Assembly (NCBI GenBank): GCA_016210825.1
Contig: JACQTM010000230.1
Coordinates: 1 to 5,971 of the forward strand
Direction: 5' to 3'
Source: Hyphomicrobiales bacterium
Lineage (GTDB): Bacteria > Pseudomonadota > Alphaproteobacteria > Rhizobiales > Xanthobacteraceae
DNA: 5,971 nucleotides
Positions 1 to 4,826 of the stretch are shown piece by piece. The number at the start of each line of letters is the position of its first letter. Position 1 is the first letter of the stretch. A program made the position numbers and the translations under genes. The notes under the pieces were generated by a model. It made no database searches, had not been told where the DNA came from, and saw only the letters and a program-made list of their open reading frames with translations.

Positions 1-309
1 CTCGCCGGTCATGCGCTCGGCCTCGGGAAGTTCGGCAAGCGCCGCCTCATCGGCGACCGAACGCCACAGGAAGGAGGGGACGGAATTCTCCTCGAGCTTT
101 TTCAGCCGCGCCGGTACGCCGGCTTTACGGAAATATTTCTGCGCCAGCACATCGGCGGCCACCTGCGACCAAAATTCCGGCACCTCGACATTATCGAGCC
201 GGAACACCACCGAGCCGTCTGGATTTCTGATCTCACTCGTGGTCAGGCGGAATTGGATATCCGCGTAGGGTGATTGGCCGTCCTTGGTGTAGCGCCGCTC
301 GATCCGCAT
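1..309 (-). CDS. nrdJ: Vitamin B12-dependent (class II) ribonucleotide reductase, N-terminal 103 codons, runs off left edge
   Basis: This enzyme reduces ribonucleotides to deoxyribonucleotides in the cytoplasm. It uses adenosylcobalamin to generate its radical, so it works with or without oxygen. The visible product begins MRIERRYTKDGQSPYADIQF and has the blocks TSEIRNPDGSVVF (residues 24-36), WSQVAADVLAQKYFRKAGVP (47-66) and VPSFLWRSV (77-85). I recognise these as the conserved N-terminus of alphaproteobacterial NrdJ. The ATG at 309-307 is chosen because an AAAGGGG Shine-Dalgarno (318-324) sits 8 bases upstream and the protein starts where the family starts. The reading frame is open to the left edge, so the catalytic barrel, cobalamin-binding region and C-terminal cysteines lie outside the window. 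A long leader with NrdR-type operators lies upstream. The identification is from memory of the family, but the match is strong. Confidence 0.95.
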   Translation of the reverse strand, partial: MRIERRYTKDGQSPYADIQFRLTTSEIRNPDGSVVFRLDNVEVPEFWSQVAADVLAQKYFRKAGVPARLKKLEENSVPSFLWRSVADEAALAELPEAERMTGE

Positions 310-597
310 CGTTATTGCCCCTTTTTTGGCCGGTCATTCGCCCGTTCGAGGCGGGCGCCGGCACTTGATTTCTAGGGCGGACCCGTCCGTCCGACCCCGC
401 TTGCTCGTTTCTCTCTCAACGTCCCTGTTATTTAAGCCCGTTCCATTGATCGGGAACCGGTTGGCGACGAGGCCTGTTAAGCCCCGTTTGGCGACGCAAA
501 TCCTCGTTCCGCCCAGCGCTAATTCTGGCGGAAATCCTGTCTCACAAGCTTGTTTGAAAGCGTCGGCTGGAGACGTCGGACTACACCGCCGGGCTGG
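310..597 (-). promoter_or_regulatory. Long 5' leader of nrdJ, structured and internally repetitive
   Basis: If transcription starts near 597, as the promoter-like pair at 604-632 suggests, nrdJ has an untranslated leader of about 288 nt. Several inverted repeats are visible: arms 507-516 and 525-533 (10 versus 9 bases, one bulge), arms 440-444 and 453-457, and a 6-bp GC-only stem at 339-344/352-357. The last sits just upstream of the Shine-Dalgarno (318-324) and could influence access to it. An imperfect direct repeat occupies 424-496. I looked for the cobalamin-riboswitch B12 box (GCCACTG and the CAGGAGACCTGCC-type block) and did not find it. An open frame starting at a TTG codon at 603 crosses most of the leader, but it has no convincing ribosome site and I do not call it a gene. 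The leader's function is inferred, not shown. Confidence 0.4.
424..496 (-). repeat. Imperfect direct repeat inside the nrdJ leader
   Basis: On the plus strand two copies share the order CCTGTTA, AAGCCC, GTT, then GGCGACG. Copy one spans about 424-468 and copy two about 473-496. Exact shared words are TTGGCGACG at 461-469 and 488-496, and TTAAGCCC at 432-439 and 477-484. Copy one carries an extra segment holding the GTTCC/GGAAC hairpin between the shared words. This looks like an old duplication in which one copy gained or lost a hairpin. Confidence 0.5.
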
Positions 598-603
598 ACG
601 CAA

Positions 604-632
604 AACCTAGGACAGACTCACCATATCGTCAA
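604..632 (-). promoter_or_regulatory. Putative sigma70-type promoter of nrdJ
   Basis: On the minus strand TTGACG (632-627) is followed after exactly 17 bases by TAGGTT (609-604). This is a good -35 hexamer and a moderate TAnnnT -10 hexamer. The predicted start is near 597. The -35 element coincides with the degenerate NrdR-like box at 627-642, a layout expected for repression. It is a sequence match only and no start site is demonstrated. Confidence 0.5.
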
Positions 633-642
633 GCTGTAGTCG
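627..642 (-). promoter_or_regulatory. Degenerate second NrdR-like box over the nrdJ -35 element
   Basis: The plus-strand core CAAGCTGTAG (630-639) keeps the most conserved NrdR-box pattern, C-W-A-n4-T-W-G. It matches about half of the 16 consensus positions overall. It begins exactly 31 bases from the strong box at 658, about three helical turns. That spacing is typical of paired NrdR sites. Alone it would not be callable; the spacing and its overlap with the -35 hexamer support it. Confidence 0.45.
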
Positions 643-655
643 AAGAGTCTGAATC

Positions 656-675
656 AAACACTAAATCTAGTGTTT
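656..675 (-). promoter_or_regulatory. NrdR box (strong), operator of nrdJ
   Basis: The 20 bases form a perfect inverted repeat, AAACACTA-AATC-TAGTGTTT. The central 16 bases, 658-673, fit the NrdR-box consensus acaCwAtATaTwGtgt closely. NrdR is the zinc-finger/ATP-cone repressor of ribonucleotide reductase genes and senses the dATP/ATP balance. The box lies about 350 bases upstream of the nrdJ ATG but only about 25 bases upstream of the -35 element (627-632). Since nrdJ is the first gene in that direction, it is the obvious target. Confidence 0.8.
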
Positions 676-966
676 CCGGCGGTTAATTTCGGGGACGACT
701 CGCCCGCCAGGCCGCCAAGTATTGGAGAGGACTTTGGTTTAGCCAAGCCTCTTTTCTCGTCCCCCGCCGCGCTGGCTGTCACGCTTGTGTCTTGGTGTGG
801 AAATACCTTTGACGGCGTCGATTCCAGTGCATGTGCCACGCGGAGGAACAGGCTGCGCGCAGGCCGCCCCGGCTCGCGCCCGGTACCTTTTCGCACGTCA
901 AAGCGCACCGATTCTTATAGATCGGCCAGTAGTTTACACTCACTCTGAACGCCGCCGCGATGCCGC
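676..966. other. Intergenic DNA between the TRAP operon and the nrdJ operator, no gene seen
   Basis: These 291 bases follow the dctM stop and precede the NrdR box. Open frames here are short, overlap on both strands, use inconsistent starts and resemble no family I know. Visible structures are a hairpin at 726-752, a 5-bp inverted repeat CCGAT/ATCGG at 908-925 without a T-run, and the palindrome CTGCGCGCAG at 853-862. I see no clear intrinsic terminator on the minus strand for the TRAP operon, so termination may be Rho-dependent. Confidence 0.5.
726..752 (+). terminator. Terminator-like hairpin reading on the plus strand
   Basis: AGAGG (726-730) pairs with CCTCT (748-752), and TTGG (734-737) pairs with CCAA (743-746) around a TTTAG loop. 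A short T-run (753-755, then CT) follows on the plus strand. No plus-strand gene is seen upstream, so the transcript it would end is unknown. On the minus strand no U-run follows. It may be chance. Confidence 0.2.
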
Positions 967-2283
967 TCACAGCAGCGCCGTGCTGATCTGCGGGTAAGCG
1001 ATCAGCACGACCAGCACGGCCAGCATGATGGCGGCGAAGGGCAGGGCGCCGATGAAAATATCGTTGAGCGAGATGTCGGCGCGCTCCAGCGTCGCCTTGA
1101 TGACAAAGCAGGAGATGCCGATCGGCGGCGTGAGCAGGCCGACCTCGGCGCCGATCACCGTGACGACGCCGAACCAGACAAGATTAAGCCCCATGTCCTC
1201 GATTGCCTTGAGGAACAACGGCACGCAGATGAGGATGATCGAGGACGTGTCGATGATCGTGCCGAGAAACAGCAACAGCACCACGTAAGCCATCATCAGC
1301 CATAGGAAGCTCAGGTTCGCGCCGCCGAGCCATGCGCTCAGCATCGAGGGCAGGCCGGCGATGCCGAGCATGCGGTTGTACATCGTCGCGGCCATGATCA
1401 GGAACAGGATGCTCGCGGTAATGTGGCCGGTATCGATCAGGACTTCCTTGACGTGGCGCAGGGACAACCGGCGGCCCAACGCCGCGATCGCGAGCGCGAC
1501 AACAGCGCCAGTGGCGCCCGCTTCCGACGCCGTTACGATGCCGCTGTAGATGCCGCCAAGCACGATGAGGATTAGAATTACGAGCGGCGCGAGTTTTACC
1601 GCCATTTGCAGGAGCGACATCCTGGCCTTTCCCTCGCTACCGGTCACCGCCGCGCCGCGTCCGATGTATTCCGGCGAAATCATTCCGGCTACCAGAATGA
1701 ACAGGATGTAGGCTGACGACAGCAACAAGCCGGGAAAGACGCCGGCGAGGAACATGTCGCCCACCGATTGCTCGGCGACAAAGGCATAGATGATCATCAT
1801 CACGCTCGGCGGGATGATCATGCCGAGCACGGAGGAGCCAGCGACGACGCCGACCGCGAAACGCCGCGAATAATCGTAGCGGATCATTTCCGGCACCGAG
1901 ACGCGCGTGAAGACCGACGCCGAAGCGATCGAGGAGCCGGTCACCGCAGCGAAGGCAGCATTGGCTGCGACGGTCGCAATGCCAAGCCCGCCACGGATGC
2001 GCCGGAACGCCTGGTGGGCGACGTCGTAGATGTCGGCGCCGATGCCGGCCTTGCCGACGATCAGGCCCATCATCACGAAGGTTGGAATGCTGGCGAAGTC
2101 ATAGGTCTTGATCGAGTCGGTCACCGCGAGCGTCATCATGCGCATGGCGATTATCGCGTCGCCCTTGATGAACCAGACACCGAGAAACGACACGAGGCTG
2201 AGCGTGATGGCGACATAGGCGCCGCCATAGATCAGCAGCACGATCAGCACGACGGAAATGATACCGACGATCAATGCTTCCAC
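967..2283 (-). CDS. dctM: TRAP transporter large permease subunit, DctM family
   Basis: This is the large inner-membrane subunit of a TRAP transporter. It forms the translocation path and couples solute import to an ion gradient. The product is 438 aa, the usual family length, and is hydrophobic throughout. Family motifs are clear: AAFAAVTGSSIASAS (109-123), VPEMIRYDYSRRFA (130-143), GMIIPPSVMMIIYAF (154-168), TASEAGATGA (251-260), DMGLNLVWFGVV (363-374) and EVGLLTPPIGI (380-390). The closing ISLNDIFIGALPF segment (404-416) is also typical. The start is the GTG at 2283-2281, nine bases after the dctQ stop. The Shine-Dalgarno is weak, so translation is probably coupled to dctQ. It is the last gene of the dctP-dctQ-dctM operon. 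No truncation or frameshift is seen. The ligand cannot be deduced from this subunit. Confidence 0.95.
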   Translation of the reverse strand: MEALIVGIISVVLIVLLIYGGAYVAITLSLVSFLGVWFIKGDAIIAMRMMTLAVTDSIKTYDFASIPTFVMMGLIVGKAGIGADIYDVAHQAFRRIRGGLGIATVAANAAFAAVTGSSIASASVFTRVSVPEMIRYDYSRRFAVGVVAGSSVLGMIIPPSVMMIIYAFVAEQSVGDMFLAGVFPGLLLSSAYILFILVAGMISPEYIGRGAAVTGSEGKARMSLLQMAVKLAPLVILILIVLGGIYSGIVTASEAGATGAVVALAIAALGRRLSLRHVKEVLIDTGHITASILFLIMAATMYNRMLGIAGLPSMLSAWLGGANLSFLWLMMAYVVLLLFLGTIIDTSSIILICVPLFLKAIEDMGLNLVWFGVVTVIGAEVGLLTPPIGISCFVIKATLERADISLNDIFIGALPFAAIMLAVLVVLIAYPQISTALL

Positions 2284-2292
2284 GGCGCGCGC

Positions 2293-2844
2293 CTATTCGA
2301 CATCGCGCGATACGACGGGATCGCGGCCATGACGCAACAAATGGACACCGCGTACGCAGAAGCAGATGAAGGCAAAGGCGGCGCCGACAACGATGAGCGC
2401 CTTCAGCGGCCAGTCGGGGAATGTGAATATGCCTTGCGTGCCGAGGTAGTAACCGCGCTGATATGACTGGATGAGTATTGGCATGGTGCCGGCGATGATG
2501 ATTGCCATGACCAGCGCTCCGATGAACTCGAATGCCGGCAGTACCAACCGCCCGAGGGCTGAGCGGCGCGCCATCATTTCAGCGAGCGTGGTGTCGGAAC
2601 GCGTCAGCTTGCCGAGCCGGATCGTATCGGCGAGCTGGCAGAACACGATCACGCTCAGCGATACCGCGACGAACTCGACGACACCATGAATGGGTGCGCT
2701 GAGGAACGAGCGGCCGAAGGCGTCCGCGCTGATGGCGAGGACGAGAATGAAAACCCAGAGCGAGCCGATCGCATTAAGCCCAACGACGGCGCCGTCGAGC
2801 AACTTGCGCCAGAGCGAACCCGGCTGTCCGGTTTCGGCGGTCAC
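2293..2844 (-). CDS. dctQ: TRAP transporter small permease subunit, DctQ family
   Basis: This is the small inner-membrane subunit that partners DctM and helps dock the solute-binding protein. With a GTG start at 2844-2842 the product is 183 aa, within the usual range. It has four predicted membrane segments, near residues 19-41, 53-73, 98-122 and 145-166. GVVEFVAVSLSVIVF (54-68) matches the usual second-helix region. FPDWPLKALIVVG (142-154) fits the family pattern before the last helix. The frame is open as far as 3042, but that would overlap the 3' end of dctP and add an unlike, charged N-terminus. The GTG is preferred because GGGGA lies five bases before it and the protein then begins shortly before TM1. 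It starts 73 bases after the dctP stop, beyond a strong hairpin. Confidence 0.9.
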   Translation of the reverse strand: MTAETGQPGSLWRKLLDGAVVGLNAIGSLWVFILVLAISADAFGRSFLSAPIHGVVEFVAVSLSVIVFCQLADTIRLGKLTRSDTTLAEMMARRSALGRLVLPAFEFIGALVMAIIIAGTMPILIQSYQRGYYLGTQGIFTFPDWPLKALIVVGAAFAFICFCVRGVHLLRHGRDPVVSRDVE

Positions 2845-2875
2845 GGTGTTCCCCGAAATTGATGAAGGGCGAGCG

Positions 2876-2902
2876 GCGGCCGCGGCGAGACGCCGCGGCC
2901 GC
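2876..2902 (-). promoter_or_regulatory. Strong 12-bp hairpin in the dctP-dctQ spacer
   Basis: Arms 2876-2887 and 2891-2902 are perfectly complementary over 12 bp, nearly all G or C, around a 3-nt loop. The hairpin begins 15 bases after the dctP stop. No U-run follows on the minus strand, so it is not a classical terminator. The likely role, by analogy with other intercistronic hairpins after binding-protein genes, is to protect the dctP message from 3' decay or reduce read-through. This would give more binding protein than permease. Confidence 0.7.
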
Positions 2903-2917
2903 GCGCGGACTTCGCAG

Positions 2918-3997
2918 CTATTCCTTGTCCCAGTTGCGCAGTGGCTTGGCGCCACCGGCGCGCATGGCGTCCATATACGCGCTGAGGAATGCTTTGCCGG
3001 GAAGGCCTTTTTTATCCAGATCATTGGCCCATTCTTGGGCAAGATTGGGCAAGCCCTTGGCCCAGGCGACGCGCTCGGCTTGCGGAACCTCCGCCACCTT
3101 GCCGCCGCCGGCGACGTAAGCTTTCAGCGATTTCTCGCTGAGCTGGTTTGCCAAATCGGCGAGGCGGTCGCGATACTCTTCGCCGACGCTCTGCAATACC
3201 TTCTTCACGTCGTCGGGCAGCTTGGCCCAGGTGTTCTTGTTCACCGTCAGCGCCTTGTTGACCACCGTGCCAAAGCCAACCTTGAGCAAATAGGGCGCCA
3301 CTTCATTGATCTTGAATGCAACGATGCTTTCGAGCCACAGCATGCAGCCGTCGGAGACGCCGGTCTTGATGTTGTTGTAATACTCGACCAATGCGCCATG
3401 AACGCCGACCGCGCCGGTCCCCTCAAGGAAGCGCAAGTTATCACCCGCCGAATTGATCTTGAGGCCCTTCAGATCCGCAACCTTGGAAACCGGCTTGCGG
3501 GAAAACAGTTCGTAGGAATCGATTGTCGAAAAATTCACCAGCAGGACCTGATTGTGGTCTTCGTATTGCTTTTTGAAAGCCGGGAATTTTGCCACAAGCT
3601 GATCCATTACCTTGCTGGCAAGACGCGGGTCGCCGGTGACGAACGGTGACCTGAACGAAAGATTGTTGAACGGCAATTTGTCCGGAAAGAAGGGAACCGT
3701 AATGATCGCGATGTCGCCGAGCCCGTTCTCCACGCCCTCGAGCACGCCATTCGGCTTGACGATTTGTCCGCCCCAGGCCTGGTTCCATTCGATCTTGTAT
3801 TTGCCGCCCGCGGCGAGGCGTTTATCCACTTCGGGGATGTAGAACTCAATGAATTCCTTCACCCACAAGGCGCGCGGTGGGTAGCCGTCCATCGCCGTGA
3901 GCTTGATGGTCTGCTGCGCGCCGGCCGCAATGGGCAAGAACGCAAACGTTAGGCCTAGGCAAAGACACCGGACTAACGTGCTGATCGCACTCATCAT
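2918..3997 (-). CDS. dctP: TRAP transporter periplasmic solute-binding protein, DctP family
   Basis: This protein binds an organic solute, usually a carboxylate, in the periplasm and delivers it to DctQ/DctM. The product is 359 aa, slightly above the usual 320-340. Residues 1-27 look like a signal peptide with cleavage after AGA, before QQTIKLTA. Family features are WGGQIVKPNGVLEGVENGLGDIAI (75-98), FFPDKLPFNN (103-112), SYELFSRKPVSKVADLKGLKI (161-181) and NTWAKLPDDVKKVL (255-268). The usual conserved Arg after LKGLKI is replaced by Asn182, so the ligand may be atypical. The frame is open upstream to 4234, but the ATG at 3997-3995 is chosen because GGAGGGGG lies five bases before it and a signal peptide begins there. 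An ATG directly following, at 3994, is equally possible. A promoter lies at 4034-4062. Confidence 0.93.
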   Translation of the reverse strand: MMSAISTLVRCLCLGLTFAFLPIAAGAQQTIKLTAMDGYPPRALWVKEFIEFYIPEVDKRLAAGGKYKIEWNQAWGGQIVKPNGVLEGVENGLGDIAIITVPFFPDKLPFNNLSFRSPFVTGDPRLASKVMDQLVAKFPAFKKQYEDHNQVLLVNFSTIDSYELFSRKPVSKVADLKGLKINSAGDNLRFLEGTGAVGVHGALVEYYNNIKTGVSDGCMLWLESIVAFKINEVAPYLLKVGFGTVVNKALTVNKNTWAKLPDDVKKVLQSVGEEYRDRLADLANQLSEKSLKAYVAGGGKVAEVPQAERVAWAKGLPNLAQEWANDLDKKGLPGKAFLSAYMDAMRAGGAKPLRNWDKE

Positions 3998-4033
3998 TAT
4001 TTCCCCCTCCCGCTTTATGGTTGTTGGTTGGGC

Positions 4034-4062
4034 ATTATTCGGCGGCAATCGTGGGCCGTCAA
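4034..4062 (-). promoter_or_regulatory. Sigma70-type promoter of the dctPQM operon
   Basis: TTGACG (4062-4057) and AATAAT (4039-4034) on the minus strand are separated by exactly 17 bases. Each hexamer matches five of six consensus positions. The predicted start near 4027 gives a leader of about 30 nt before the dctP ATG. It lies in the 88-base gap after the stop at 4086, which suggests the transporter is transcribed separately from the small secreted-protein gene. Confidence 0.65.
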
Positions 4063-4085
4063 TCGCGGCGGGAGAGCTGACGCGG

Positions 4086-4409
4086 CTAGCGAGGACGGCG
4101 AAACTCCCGAATACGGGGATAAACGACGCCATAGTCCTTCTTCGCCCGGCAGACCCAGCTCGAAGTACCCGTCTGATAATTACGCTCCCAATGACACGCC
4201 GGCTGCGGTCTGTTGCCTGAGCGCAGCGTGCCATACTCGGTCCGTTGCCGTTGTTCTGGCGCGATCTGCGCCGGCTTGAATATGTCGATACCGTCGGCTG
4301 TATTGAACCTAGCCGCCGGAATGCTCACTGCTTCGGCCCGGTTGGGCATCGGCAACGCAGTAGCGAGAACGACCAGAATGATCGCGATTGCGATGAGCAA
4401 TCTAGTCAT
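4086..4409 (-). CDS. Small probably exported protein with one Cys pair, function unknown
   Basis: I do not recognise this 107-aa protein. Residues 1-27 (MTRLLIAIAIILVVLATALP then MPNRAEA) look like a signal peptide with cleavage after AEA. The mature part of about 80 residues is basic near its C-terminus. It has two cysteines, C72 and C87, in the segment ACHWERNYQTGTSSWVC (71-87), which could form one disulfide in the periplasm. The ATG at 4409-4407 is chosen because GGAGG lies six bases upstream. A start at 4442 would only add eleven charged residues before the signal sequence. Small exported proteins of this composition are common and mostly uncharacterised in Hyphomicrobiales. It sits 114 bases after the next small gene and 88 bases before dctP, which has its own promoter. 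No link to the transporter is shown. Confidence 0.75.
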   Translation of the reverse strand: MTRLLIAIAIILVVLATALPMPNRAEAVSIPAARFNTADGIDIFKPAQIAPEQRQRTEYGTLRSGNRPQPACHWERNYQTGTSSWVCRAKKDYGVVYPRIREFRRPR

Positions 4410-4523
4410 TCCGATCCTCCGTTCGAAATATGTCTCATGCACACAAGCTGAGAGCTGAAACGCTACTCATGCGCTCATAACCTCAAGAGGTCTTTGTGCC
4501 GGCGGCTCATGAACGTCGCTTAC

Positions 4524-4805
4524 TTACTTTCTTTCCCACCAGGGCTGCGGGAGAGGCCCCGTTGTGGGATCGAGAGGCTGTCGGTACCGCGGGCCCCTGG
4601 GCTGCCCACATACTTGTCGGCACCCACGGCGATCGCAGTGGCGGTGGCAGACGATACGGATCTGTTGCGTTAGGCTCGTCTCCTCGATCGCAGCGCACAC
4701 GCCGCCCGGCGCGCCGAGCGCCATGGCTTGCGCACGGTTCGCCATCGCCGCTTGCGCAAACAACATCGCCATCGTAGCGGCTAGGATGAGAAGTGACGCT
4801 CGCAT
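4524..4805 (-). CDS. Small probably exported Cys-rich protein, function unknown
   Basis: I do not recognise this 93-aa protein. It begins with a hydrophobic signal peptide, MRASLLILAATMAMLFAQAA, with a probable cleavage site after AMA at residue 22 or AQA at residue 27. The mature part has five cysteines (C37, C53, C57, C62, C66). Four form a twin pattern, C-x3-C-x4-C-x3-C, in CHRHCDRRGCRQVC (53-66). Such spacing can suit two disulfides or metal binding, but neither is shown. The tail is proline-rich and basic, ending PWWERK. The ATG at 4805-4803 is chosen because GGAGG lies five bases upstream; the in-frame GTG at 4817 lies upstream of that signal. The gene starts 21 bases after the stop of the Cys-repeat gene, which suggests co-transcription and a shared extracytoplasmic setting. 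Confidence 0.75.
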   Translation of the reverse strand: MRASLLILAATMAMLFAQAAMANRAQAMALGAPGGVCAAIEETSLTQQIRIVCHRHCDRRGCRQVCGQPRGPRYRQPLDPTTGPLPQPWWERK

Positions 4806-4826
4806 TGTCGCCTCCACGAATCGGGC

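Noticed and set aside
310..597. Cobalamin riboswitch upstream of nrdJ
   Set aside because: Expected from the B12 dependence of the enzyme, but the B12-box words were not found on the minus strand.
334..603. 89-codon minus-strand frame in the nrdJ leader, and a matching plus-strand frame at 326-610
   Set aside because: The minus frame starts with TTG upstream of the predicted transcription start and has no ribosome site. Both strands are open over the same stretch, so neither is supported as a gene. Homologues with codon-level conservation would change this.
1768..2466. Plus-strand open frame of 232 codons, rich in His and Asp
   Set aside because: It is antisense to dctM and the end of dctQ. 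Its composition is what results from reading hydrophobic codons in reverse.
2690..3649. Plus-strand open frame of 319 codons
   Set aside because: It lies antisense to dctQ and dctP, which show clear family motifs, signal peptide and ribosome site. Long antisense frames are common in GC-rich genes, and this one resembles no family.
4410..4523. Promoter or terminator between the two small secreted-protein genes
   Set aside because: CATATT near 4426 has no acceptable -35 partner at 16-18 bases. The ACCTCAAGAGGT palindrome near 4480 leaves too little loop and stem for a terminator. The repeated CTCATG words (4434, 4466, 4506) are too short and irregularly spaced.
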